Made by a program: the position numbers and the translations under genes. Positions 44,910 through 52,702 of a DNA stretch of 64,000 nt are shown here, in pieces (the first letter of the stretch is position 1; each line of letters starts with the position of its first letter). The notes beneath the pieces are model-generated. The model had not been told where the DNA came from. It searched no databases and saw only the letters and a program-made list of their open reading frames with translations. Source of the stretch: an uncultured Desulfovibrio sp. (GTDB taxonomy: Bacteria > Desulfobacterota > Desulfovibrionia > Desulfovibrionales > Desulfovibrionaceae); NCBI GenBank assembly GCA_913063155.1, contig CAJXYU010000006.1:214432-278431 (forward strand). Direction: 5' to 3'.

Positions 44910-46313
44910 ATGGACAACAGCAGTGTCAGCTACCTTGAGAGTAGAAAGCTGGTCAAACGATGGAGCGGGCCGATTCCCGCTCTGGTCAACACGTTCATCA
45001 TTCTCGCGTTCTTCTACGTGACATGGTGGATTTTCCAGGACCCGCGCGGCCTGATGCGCATGTATACCCCCTACGTGGGATACATGGTCTGCCGCTGGCT
45101 CCTGATCCTTTTTATCTGGGTCGCCTACATCTTCGATTTCTGGCCGTTCAAACGGTCCTGGCTGAGAAACACCCACCCCTTGATAAAGGGGACGGTGCTC
45201 ACGCTGGTCAGCGTGGCCGCCATGATCATCCTTATCAAAGGATTCTTCATCGAAATCCTGGGGAACTTCGGCATCGCCTACTTCGACCCGGGCAGGCTGG
45301 AGGCCATGGGAATCACCGACTTCTATTCCATCGAATACGCGGCCGAGGCAATCATGATGTTCGCGGCCATCGCTTCCTGGCTCTCCCCCAGTTGGGTGGT
45401 GGCCTGTGAAAATGCGCCCTGGCAGAAGCTGGACCAACCGGCCCGAGGCATCACCATTGCCGTAGTCACCTTTTTCATGAGCATGATCGTCTACTTCCTG
45501 ACCATGCACTCGCACATGGCCATTCTCTTTTACCCGTGGCAGAAATTCACGGCCATCTGCCCGCCTTACTGGGAAAAATTCGCCAACACGGTTTCCGGCA
45601 ACTTCCACATCGCCTGGATCATGTGCTGCACCGTGGTGGTCTGGCTTTTCGAAACCATATGGGAACGCTACCCGTTCAACCTGATCAAAAACAATGCTCT
45701 GCGTCGAACCGCATCGTTCTTCGGAATCATCGCCATTGCAGTGTCACTTTGCTTTTTCCTGTACTATGCCCAGGATCTTGTCTGGGGTGAAACCATTCGC
45801 GGCACCCGTCGTCTGATGGCTCCGGACTGGCGCTGGCTTCATGTCGGCGAAATGGCGATTTTCTGGCTGGTTCCTTCCCTGTACCTGACCTTCTACTGCA
45901 ACAACTGGCCGACCAAATTCAGCCGCCCCGTCAACGTCTGCATCCGCACGCTGTTGACCGCGGCCCTGGCGGCCTTGGTCTACATCATCTACTACAAGAC
46001 CTCCCACCTGTTCCTGGGAACCCAGAAAGGCTTCTCCCATCCGCAACAGTTCCCCATGATTCCCATGATCTGGTTGATCAACATCTTCCTGATCAACATC
46101 TGGTTCATGGACGGTTGGCCGGGCTGGAAAGCCGTGCCCAAAACCGCGGCGGAACTCGAGGAAGTCAAGGAAGAGATCGTGGCCCACGACGTCAGGTGGA
46201 CGCCGGGCCTCGCAAAGGGCCTGATCGTCGGACTGTGCGCCGGTGTGCTGCTGTACGTCGTCATCATCAACGCCCTTCCCTGGGTCGGCGCCAACTTCAC
46301 CATCATCAACTAG
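44910..46313 (+). CDS. Polytopic membrane protein of unknown function
   Basis: A 467-residue protein with roughly ten to twelve predicted membrane helices, rich in Trp and Tyr, that I do not recognise. Notable features are loop histidines (TMHSHMAILFYPW), a Cys pair IMCCTVVVW in a helix, and a C-terminal cytoplasmic segment WKAVPKTAAELEEVKEEIVAHDVRWTPG before the last helix. It lies 21 bases upstream of the exported metallo-beta-lactamase-fold gene. It may be a transporter or a membrane anchor for that enzyme; no redox-haem pattern is obvious. AGGAG is just upstream of the start. Confidence 0.75.
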   Translation: MDNSSVSYLESRKLVKRWSGPIPALVNTFIILAFFYVTWWIFQDPRGLMRMYTPYVGYMVCRWLLILFIWVAYIFDFWPFKRSWLRNTHPLIKGTVLTLVSVAAMIILIKGFFIEILGNFGIAYFDPGRLEAMGITDFYSIEYAAEAIMMFAAIASWLSPSWVVACENAPWQKLDQPARGITIAVVTFFMSMIVYFLTMHSHMAILFYPWQKFTAICPPYWEKFANTVSGNFHIAWIMCCTVVVWLFETIWERYPFNLIKNNALRRTASFFGIIAIAVSLCFFLYYAQDLVWGETIRGTRRLMAPDWRWLHVGEMAIFWLVPSLYLTFYCNNWPTKFSRPVNVCIRTLLTAALAALVYIIYYKTSHLFLGTQKGFSHPQQFPMIPMIWLINIFLINIWFMDGWPGWKAVPKTAAELEEVKEEIVAHDVRWTPGLAKGLIVGLCAGVLLYVVIINALPWVGANFTIIN

Positions 46314-46334
46314 GTGAGGAGCAAGGAGAATAGA

Positions 46335-47504
46335 ATGAGCAAAGACAACAAGAGCATAAGCAGACGCGATTTCGTGAAGGGCGCCGCAACCGGCCTGGTC
46401 GCAGGAGCATTTGCCGGCATGGGGATGTACTCCTACACTTCCTCAGCTTACGGCCGCCTGCCCAAAACCGAGAGAAAAATGCAGGATTTCGGGGCCTGCC
46501 GCAGCGTCCGGGTGACCAACATCTCCGAAACAAGCTGGTTCAACAACGCTCACCTCATCGGCGACATTCACGAAGCCGGCGGCCTGCTGGTGAACCAATA
46601 TACCCTGAACTGGGCGCCGTTCGCCAACGGCAAGGGATCGGCCAAAGGCTCCTATGACGAAGGCATCGGTTCCATCAAGGAGCTGCTCCCCCACGACCTG
46701 AAAAAGGCATGGGAAATCCAGAAAAAACTGGCTCTGCACCCGGACAATCCTGGCGGATATTCCTGCCTCATCGAGGTCGAGTCCCTGGACGGCTCCATTC
46801 ACAAGTATCTGCTGGACACCGGCTGGTCATATGAATGGATGGAGGACAGCTTCAAGCGTGAAGGCATCGACAAAATGCTCGAAGAGCAACAAATCGAAGC
46901 CCTGTTCATCTCGCACGAACATTGGGACCATTTCTGGGGCCTGCCGGTCACGGTCAAATACGACAACCGCATCCCCCTCTACATACATGACGGCTTTTAT
47001 GAGGAAGGCCTCAGATACATCAAGGACTGCGGCTACAAGGGCGACATGACCGTCGTGGACAAACCCATCACCGAGATCGTTCCAGGGATGGCCCTGCTCA
47101 AGTTCGATGTGCCGATCATCAACCGCGTCTTCGGTGAAACCTCCCTGGCCTTCAATATCAAGGACAAAGGGCTGGTGCTCATCTCCGGGTGCTGCCATCA
47201 GGGCATACTCAAGTTCGCGGACTTCGCCCACGCCAACCTGAAGTACGATAACGACAAGTTCTACGGCATATACGGCGGACTCCACATCTCACCCTTCGAG
47301 GACTGGGACCCCAAATACGACGACCTGGTCATCTCCCTCGGGCAGTGGGGCTTCGAACGCATCGGATGCAACCATTGCACAGGCCATCTGACGGCCAAGA
47401 AATTCATAGAAGCCGGATATCCAGTGGTACGGGGTACCGCTCGATTCCGCTCGGCCTCCAAGGATTACCTGGGCAACGGAGACAAAATCAGTTTCGGTTG
47501 TTAA
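46335..47504 (+). CDS. TAT-exported metallo-beta-lactamase-fold hydrolase
   Basis: A 389-residue protein with a twin-arginine signal (SRRDFVKGAATG near residues 9-20 and a hydrophobic stretch ending around SSAYG). The metal site SHEHWDHFWG places HxHxDH at 194-199. Later blocks GCCHQGI, IYGGLHI and NHCTGHLT are those of the MBL branch related to the MJ0301/dihydropterin-type proteins, normally cytoplasmic. Export of folded, metal-loaded protein by TAT is therefore unusual. The ATG at 46335 has AAGGAG upstream. The substrate is unknown. Confidence 0.85.
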   Translation: MSKDNKSISRRDFVKGAATGLVAGAFAGMGMYSYTSSAYGRLPKTERKMQDFGACRSVRVTNISETSWFNNAHLIGDIHEAGGLLVNQYTLNWAPFANGKGSAKGSYDEGIGSIKELLPHDLKKAWEIQKKLALHPDNPGGYSCLIEVESLDGSIHKYLLDTGWSYEWMEDSFKREGIDKMLEEQQIEALFISHEHWDHFWGLPVTVKYDNRIPLYIHDGFYEEGLRYIKDCGYKGDMTVVDKPITEIVPGMALLKFDVPIINRVFGETSLAFNIKDKGLVLISGCCHQGILKFADFAHANLKYDNDKFYGIYGGLHISPFEDWDPKYDDLVISLGQWGFERIGCNHCTGHLTAKKFIEAGYPVVRGTARFRSASKDYLGNGDKISFGC

Positions 47505-47527
47505 CGACCTCCACACACCACCCCATC

Positions 47528-47559
47528 GGGTCCGGCACGCTTTCCGGCGTGCCGGACCC
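47528..47559 (+). terminator. 13-bp intercistronic stem-loop
   Basis: GGGTCCGGCACGC and GCGTGCCGGACCC pair perfectly around a 6-base loop between the hydrolase and G3E genes. No U-run follows, so partial termination or protection of the upstream mRNA is more likely than a full stop. Confidence 0.6.
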
Positions 47560-47576
47560 TCCAAGCGAGGACCGCA

Positions 47577-49400
47577 ATGCAACTTTCCACCGTACTACCG
47601 GCTCGCCGTCGTCCCGGGCAGCGGGTCGACCTTCCCGAAATGCTCACGAACTGCCTGCTGGCCGCATGTCAGCGCGAGGCGTTCAAACGATTGGTGGGCT
47701 GGAAGGGGATGGCCGTTTGCCCCCGCGGCGCCCAGGGTTGGACACTCAAGGTGCGCGCACGATCAGGCGTATTCGGCCTGGCGACGCAACACACATGGCG
47801 CGATGACAAGGGGCAACACGCTCGACTGGGGCTCTACTACTTCCCGGCCCAGGATGATCCCTTGCTCGAATCCATGTCGCTGGCCGCAAATCATGCAGCG
47901 GTGCAACCGGACTACATAGAAAACCTGCGTCGATTCACGGCAATGGACGAATGGGCCACCCCTTTCCGCATGGGAGAAATTTCCGCCTCCCTGACCCCGG
48001 AAGAAGAAGGGGTGTTCCTGCAACTCAATGCCTTGAACAAAAAATTGAGCATCACCCAGGATGGGATCATGACCTCGGACGGGAAATGGGTCCTTACCCC
48101 CGGCGAAGCGGAGGAAAGCTTTCCCGCCCACGACATTTCCATGGATTTGCTGCTGGTGCTGGCAGCCGCCGTGACCAATTGTCTCGAAGAGCCCCCGCAT
48201 CGTGTAGGCCGCATTCACAATCCCGGCCACGGCCTGATCTACGACAGGAGCGGCAACCAGTCGCTTCTGGACGACGACATCCTCATGATGGGCGATTTGT
48301 TGTATTGGGGCAGCCGCACGGCCTTGACCGCCGTGGGCCCTCTTTTTCAGACCCAGTGCCAAGTCGCTGCCGGAAGCGAAGACAAAGCTTCCCTACCCAG
48401 CCCCCTGAACGATGCCCTTTTTTGGAAAACCGACGACCTGCATACACTTTCCAACAATGATGCCTATGCCCCGGCCTTTGACGCCCGCCCGGGGTTGATC
48501 GTACTCAGCGGCTTTCTTGGAGCCGGAAAGACCACCTTCCTCAACCAGTTGCTGGAATATTACGCGGCGCGGGACGAGCTTGTGGCCATCATCCAAAATG
48601 AAATCGGCCAAACAGGGGTGGACGGCAAATTGCTGGAAGGGGACGATTCCATTGTGGAACTGGACGAAGGATGCGTCTGCTGCACCCTGGCGGGCAACCT
48701 AGCCAAGGGCATCGAACAACTCAAAACCAGATTCAACCCCAAGGTCATCGTCCTGGAGTCCACCGGACTGGCCAATCCGTTCAACATCCTGAACGAGCTG
48801 GAAACACTGCGCTCTCTGGTACGGCTGGACTCGATCACCACCCTGGTAGACGCGGAAAACGGCGCAGACCTGCTGGCAAATCACGATATCGCCAGAGATC
48901 AGGTGGCGGCGGCGGATACCATCCTGCTGAACAAATGCGACTTGGCTGACGGCGAAACGCGCGACAAACTGCGCACCAAGCTGCGCAAACTGAACAAACG
49001 GGCCATCCTGGTGGAAACCGAACACGGCTCGATCAATCCCGGCAACCTGTACGATACGGATCCGTTCGAACAAATGACCGGGTTGCTTCCCTGCCTGCCG
49101 AATAAAACGCACCACACGCATTCCAACGAAGGATTCGTCACCCGGCGCTTCGACTTTCCGTCCCCCCTGAACAGGGAACGGCTCCGCACCGCGCTGGACG
49201 AACTGTCCGACACCGTATTCCGGATCAAGGGAATAGTTCACCTGTCGGACAGCACCCAACCCGAAGTGCTCCAGTACGTTTGCGGGCGGCACGAGCTTTC
49301 TCCCCTGGGAGACGATTTTGACCAAAGGGGGTTCCTGGTGGTCATCGGCACGAACATGGACCTTGCCGCCCTGGAAAACCTAGGAAGAAAGTACGCATGA
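47577..49400 (+). CDS. G3E-family (CobW/COG0523) GTPase with unknown 300-residue N-terminal domain
   Basis: A 607-residue fusion. The C-terminal half is a G3E metallochaperone GTPase: Walker A SGFLGAGKTT at 311-320, the CxCC metal motif ELDEGCVCCT with Cys366, Cys368 and Cys369, ESTGLANP, and the specificity loop NKCD, then a CobW C-terminal-like domain with RIKGIVHLSD. Residues 1-300 are not recognised; they include Cys26, Cys48 and a His-bearing GRIHNPGHGLIYDRSG. It probably inserts or handles a metal for a client, perhaps the exported hydrolase. The gene overlaps exbB by 4 bases. Confidence 0.88.
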   Translation: MQLSTVLPARRRPGQRVDLPEMLTNCLLAACQREAFKRLVGWKGMAVCPRGAQGWTLKVRARSGVFGLATQHTWRDDKGQHARLGLYYFPAQDDPLLESMSLAANHAAVQPDYIENLRRFTAMDEWATPFRMGEISASLTPEEEGVFLQLNALNKKLSITQDGIMTSDGKWVLTPGEAEESFPAHDISMDLLLVLAAAVTNCLEEPPHRVGRIHNPGHGLIYDRSGNQSLLDDDILMMGDLLYWGSRTALTAVGPLFQTQCQVAAGSEDKASLPSPLNDALFWKTDDLHTLSNNDAYAPAFDARPGLIVLSGFLGAGKTTFLNQLLEYYAARDELVAIIQNEIGQTGVDGKLLEGDDSIVELDEGCVCCTLAGNLAKGIEQLKTRFNPKVIVLESTGLANPFNILNELETLRSLVRLDSITTLVDAENGADLLANHDIARDQVAAADTILLNKCDLADGETRDKLRTKLRKLNKRAILVETEHGSINPGNLYDTDPFEQMTGLLPCLPNKTHHTHSNEGFVTRRFDFPSPLNRERLRTALDELSDTVFRIKGIVHLSDSTQPEVLQYVCGRHELSPLGDDFDQRGFLVVIGTNMDLAALENLGRKYA

Positions 49401-50002
49401 ATATTATGCAACAAGGTGGTTTCATGATGTGGCCGCTGCTGGCCATGTCCGTGGCGACACTGGCCGTAGTCCTGGAACGACTCGTGCTTTTCACCACCCA
49501 ACGCTTTCCCTCGGCGGATGTACTGGAAGCCCTGTTGTTCCTGCTCAGCAGCCAGGGGCGCGACGCCGCCCTCAAACAAGTTGAAGAGGAGGCCCCGACC
49601 TATCTCGCTTTTTTCACAGCCTGCTTCACGCCCCAAGGCGGTACCGGTTGCGAACAAACCATACAGACCGCCGGCGAAGAAACCCTTTTCCGATTCAACG
49701 CGCGGCTGGACTTCCTGGCCACTATCGCAACCACGGCTCCGCTCATGGGGCTGCTGGGCACGGTTCTCGGAATGATCAACGCCTTTTCCCGACTCTCGGC
49801 ATCGGGCGACGTGGACATCTCCATGCTGGCGGGAGGAATCTGGCAGGCTCTGCTGACCACTGCCGCCGGGCTGTGCATCGCCATCCCGGCCATACTGGCG
49901 CACCGCTGGTTCTGCCGGGAGTACGACAAGATCGCCTTTGCGATGCAACAGGCGGCAAGGCTCGTACTCGAATGGCGGGAAGCTTTGGAGCCGGGCAGAT
50001 GA
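49397..50002 (+). CDS. exbB: ExbB/TolQ-type proton channel subunit
   Basis: A 201-residue inner-membrane protein with three helices in the MotA/TolQ/ExbB layout: an N-terminal helix (MMWPLLAMSVATLAVVLERL), then the conserved LDFLATIATTAPLMGLLGTVLGMI and WQALLTTAAGLCIAIPAILAH. It forms the proton-driven motor with ExbD and TonB. The start overlaps the GTPase gene stop (ATGA). Confidence 0.92.
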   Translation: MNIMQQGGFMMWPLLAMSVATLAVVLERLVLFTTQRFPSADVLEALLFLLSSQGRDAALKQVEEEAPTYLAFFTACFTPQGGTGCEQTIQTAGEETLFRFNARLDFLATIATTAPLMGLLGTVLGMINAFSRLSASGDVDISMLAGGIWQALLTTAAGLCIAIPAILAHRWFCREYDKIAFAMQQAARLVLEWREALEPGR

Positions 50003-50436
50003 TCGAGTTCGGACATCGAGCTCCGAAACCGGCCTCGCCGGACATCACTCCGCTCCTGGACGTGGTCTTCATCCTGCTCATCTTCTTTGTGGTCTCGGCC
50101 GTCTTCACGGCCAAAGGCGTGGATATCGAACTCCCTTCGGCCATGACGGCCAAGACCGTCACCGGAAAGTCCATGGAAATCGAATTGCGGGAAAACGGGG
50201 ATATCCTCTGCGACACCACACGGATCACCATGCACGACCTGTTTCACCTTCTGCGGAACACCCTTGATCGCCCACTCTCCCAACAACCGGATCACATCCT
50301 GCTGAAATCATCTCCCAGAGCCCGTGTTGAACGGTTCGTGAAAATCGTGGACATGGTTCGCAAAACCGGATTCACCAATCTGGTGATCGCCACCGACTCC
50401 CGTCCCGGGGACGAAACCACCAGGATGCGGCAATGA
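49999..50436 (+). CDS. exbD: ExbD/TolR-type motor subunit
   Basis: A 145-residue protein with one N-terminal helix carrying the proton-path Asp (ITPLLDVVFILLIFFVV) and a periplasmic ExbD domain ending in VKIVDMVRKTGFTNLVIATD. The true start is the ATG overlapping the exbB stop; a longer upstream frame is a shadow. It is coupled on both sides by 4-base overlaps. Confidence 0.92.
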   Translation: MIEFGHRAPKPASPDITPLLDVVFILLIFFVVSAVFTAKGVDIELPSAMTAKTVTGKSMEIELRENGDILCDTTRITMHDLFHLLRNTLDRPLSQQPDHILLKSSPRARVERFVKIVDMVRKTGFTNLVIATDSRPGDETTRMRQ

Positions 50437-50957
50437 CCTCCCGGCAACGGCTGTGGACCTGTGTGGCGCTCTCCCTGTGTCTGCATTGGTTTCTGGTGCG
50501 GCAACACTGGGAGCGGCCCCCTGCCGCCACAGGCGAAAGCATCATCATCCCGGCCGACTTCGACCTTTCGGTGGCCGACCGAAGTAAAGGGTTGGCCTTG
50601 GAGCAGGGGCCGGCGCCGGAACAAGACGGCCCCAAGCACGAGGATGCGGTCAGGCGACTCAGACGACAAGCCCTGAAACACTTCCTGTCCCAAGTGCAAG
50701 AGGCTGTGGAGCGAAGGCGCTTACCCCCCGGCAGCGACCTGTCCGGACTGATCGGCAATGTCCGCTACAAGTTCCGCATTCGCCCGGACGACACCTTCTC
50801 CGATATCCACCTGGAACACTCTTCAGGCGATCCGTCGCTCGACCGGGCCGCGCGGCGCGCCATCGAATCCGCCAGTGGTACGGTCAAACGCCCCGGCATC
50901 CTCAAGGGACAGTCCTGGACAATCTCCATGACGGTCAAATACCAATATTCTCTCTAG
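50433..50957 (+). CDS. tonB: TonB-family energy transducer
   Basis: A 174-residue TonB-like protein. The N-terminal helix has the conserved membrane His (SLCLHWF, His18). The C-terminal TonB domain shows YKFRIRPDDTFSDIHLEHSSGDPSLDRAARRAIESA. The central linker is short and not proline-rich. It should energise an outer-membrane receptor, but no TonB-dependent receptor gene is in the window. It is the last gene of the cluster. Confidence 0.88.
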   Translation: MTSRQRLWTCVALSLCLHWFLVRQHWERPPAATGESIIIPADFDLSVADRSKGLALEQGPAPEQDGPKHEDAVRRLRRQALKHFLSQVQEAVERRRLPPGSDLSGLIGNVRYKFRIRPDDTFSDIHLEHSSGDPSLDRAARRAIESASGTVKRPGILKGQSWTISMTVKYQYSL

Positions 50958-50993
50958 AATTGTTTTTCCATTCACTCCGTCCGACAGCAAAAA

Positions 50994-51033
50994 GCCCCAT
51001 ATTCAAGCTTCCGTGCGGTGAATCGAATGGGGC
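50994..51033 (-). terminator. Terminator of the small gene at 51070
   Basis: GCCCCAT at 50994-51000 pairs with ATGGGGC at 51027-51033, with an inner ATTC/GAAT pairing. On the minus strand it is followed by TTTTT. It may also limit tonB read-through. Confidence 0.65.
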
Positions 51034-51069
51034 GGTTACAGAGGCGTTTTGAAAGGAGAACGGCGGGAA

Positions 51070-51306
51070 TCAGATATACTGCCAGACTTTGCCGATTGTG
51101 GTTTCCATAACGGCAACGGCGCAAAGGTCGCTGCAGGCGATTTCGACAAGCTCGGCCCGAAGGTTCCCCTCCCCCTGCCTTTTATTGAAGGCGTCCATTA
51201 CCGCAATGGCGTCACTGAGGGTGCGTGATTGTGGAGAACTGCCGTCATGCGTCCGAGGGTGATAGCCCAAGTAAATTGTTTTGACCTTTTCCTGTTCCCT
51301 GCTCAT
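51070..51306 (-). CDS. Small hypothetical protein
   Basis: A 78-residue soluble protein: KVKTIYLGYHPRTHDGSS, then SDAIAVMDAFNKRQGEGNLRAELVEIACSDLCAVAVMETTIGKVWQYI. A Cys pair (ACSDLC) lies near residue 60. I do not recognise it. A good purine-rich site precedes the ATG and a terminator follows the stop, so it looks like a real monocistronic gene. Confidence 0.65.
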   Translation of the reverse strand: MSREQEKVKTIYLGYHPRTHDGSSPQSRTLSDAIAVMDAFNKRQGEGNLRAELVEIACSDLCAVAVMETTIGKVWQYI

Positions 51307-51592
51307 ATCCTGTCCTCGTTGGTTTGCGGTTGTCCCGTGTTCGATCCAGGGGCCAGTCCGTGATCCGGCATTGGGTATAGGGTTTCAATGAATTTTCCTA
51401 GCCTACACTGAGTTGCGTTTAATGTGAAATCCGGGGAATCTGAAATTCCGGGAATGTGAAGCCCTCACTTGAAGTGATAGCTATGGATTTCATACGGTTA
51501 TCGACATCACCAGAGAGACAATCGGTTCTACAAAAGTGGGCCGACTGTGCTGGACCAAATCAGAGCCCCACGATTTCATTTGTATATTCCAC

Positions 51593-51628
51593 AAAAAAAG
51601 GCCTACAAACCAAAACTTGTAAGCCTTT
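51593..51628 (-). terminator. Terminator behind the tRNA-Ala fragment
   Basis: On the minus strand AAGGCTTACAA and TTGTAGGCCTT form a stem with one mismatch, followed by TTTTTTG. It begins 8-9 bases after the tRNA CCA end, where a native tRNA terminator would be. Confidence 0.85.
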
Positions 51629-51636
51629 GAAATTCT

Positions 51637-51684
51637 TGGTGGAGCTGGAGGAAATTAAACCCACGACCTCTTGAATGCCATTTT
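51637..51684 (-). pseudogene. 3' fragment of tRNA-Ala(GGC), probable attachment site
   Basis: Read on the minus strand the 48 bases run from the anticodon region (ATGGCAT) through the variable loop and T arm (GTCGTGGGTTTAATTTCC) to the acceptor end CTCCACCA. They match the 3' part of bacterial tRNA-Ala(GGC) apart from a few changes in the T loop (TTTAATTT for TTCGATTC). The 5' part is absent. Such 3' fragments are left when an element integrates into a tRNA gene. Because the native terminator lies on the low-coordinate side, the element should extend to the right, into the CO genes. Confidence 0.8.
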
Positions 51685-51959
51685 GCCAATAGCAAACTAA
51701 ATACCAACTACCCCAATAATAGCAATGAATGACAGACGAAATACAACTTCCCCCTATCATTAGCTAAAGTATGCACAAAGCTAGAAATGTCGTCGATTAT
51801 GATAGGCGTCGTGGAAAAAACGGCCACATACAAACACAAAAAAATTTTCTGCTCATAAAAATATCAATGGGCTCTAAAAAAACGGCATTGCTCTTTAAAA
51901 TCGCTTTTACTACCCTTACAACACAGCTCAAATAAACTCACTTGCAACAGGCGTGTATC

Positions 51960-52628
51960 ATGCAGTCAAAAATGAAACTTACAAGCATAGATCTTATCAA
52001 AATTATTGAATCTCCGAAAAACAGAGAAATTCTCCAGGCATTCCACAGTCGTTCATTTCTCAAAGGTGAGGTGCTTGCCTCCCCAGGCGGCAAAGAAAAT
52101 CACGTCTTCATTCTTCGATCCGGAAGGGCCCGAATTTATCTGAGTTCTCCCTCCCGCGAATTCATGCTCTCAATCCTCAGTCCGGGCGACATATACAGCA
52201 CGCACACCCGAGCGACCTGCAGAGCTCTGGAGGACGGCAGCATGTATGTCTGCCCTGTCCGGGACTTCAAAAAAATTGCCGCTGAACACAGCGAGTTCAC
52301 CATGACCATGGTCACAGTCCTTGGCGAACTGCTTTCCGGTTCCTTTGCGATAATCGACGGCTTCGCTTTTCGCGACACGGAATTACGCCTGACGCTCTTT
52401 TTTTACGAGGAGGCACTCCTCTCAGGCGTCGACATGGACGACGGCCGCCACCTTGAACTCACCCTCACAGTGGAACAGATCGCCCAGATCGTGGGTGCTT
52501 CACGCCAAATGGTGTCCACACTTCTCAACAACATGTACAAATCCGGCCTCATCGAGCGCCGGGGCAGAGGAAAATTCTTCATTCCCGACATGGACCGCCT
52601 GCAAGCGGCGGCCCAATTACCTCTTTAG
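51960..52628 (+). CDS. cooA: CooA-type CO-sensing CRP/FNR-family activator
   Basis: A 222-residue CRP-family protein. The effector domain (about 15-125) contains SPGDIYSTHTRATC, where His82 aligns with the haem-ligand His77 of Rhodospirillum CooA; the neighbouring Cys75 of that protein is Ser80 here. A long dimer helix leads to a winged helix with TVEQIAQIVGASRQMVSTLLNNMYKSGLIERRGRGKFFIPD, close to the CooA recognition region. It should bind CO at haem and activate the two coo operons, each of which has a matching box. The ATG at 51960 is preferred; upstream TTG at 51942 and downstream ATG at 51972 are alternatives. The second haem ligand in CooA is the N-terminal amine, so the exact start matters. 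Confidence 0.88.
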   Translation: MQSKMKLTSIDLIKIIESPKNREILQAFHSRSFLKGEVLASPGGKENHVFILRSGRARIYLSSPSREFMLSILSPGDIYSTHTRATCRALEDGSMYVCPVRDFKKIAAEHSEFTMTMVTVLGELLSGSFAIIDGFAFRDTELRLTLFFYEEALLSGVDMDDGRHLELTLTVEQIAQIVGASRQMVSTLLNNMYKSGLIERRGRGKFFIPDMDRLQAAAQLPL

Positions 52629-52638
52629 TTTTTTCTTT

Positions 52639-52654
52639 TGTCAAAGAGTGGACA
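52639..52654. promoter_or_regulatory. CooA box upstream of cooM
   Basis: TGTCAAAGAGTGGACA is an inverted TGTC-N8-GACA repeat of the CooA type. A -10-like TTTATA at 52675-52680 puts its centre near -40, the usual activator position at the -35 region. Confidence 0.75.
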
Positions 52655-52702
52655 GACGCCCTCTTCACCAGCTCTTTATAGGAGCGGGAGGAGGATTCAG
52701 CA

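Larger units (their letters stand above)
51307..51959. other. AT-rich intergenic region at an island boundary
   Basis: No protein gene is supported here. The region contains the tRNA-Ala fragment and its terminator (separate entries). From about 51685 the composition becomes clearly AT-rich, and it leads into the cooA gene; this base change agrees with a junction near the tRNA fragment. Confidence 0.6.

Noticed and set aside
51790..51820. Possible CooA box before cooA (TGTCGTCGATT region)
   Set aside because: The second half-site GACA is absent, unlike the two good boxes.
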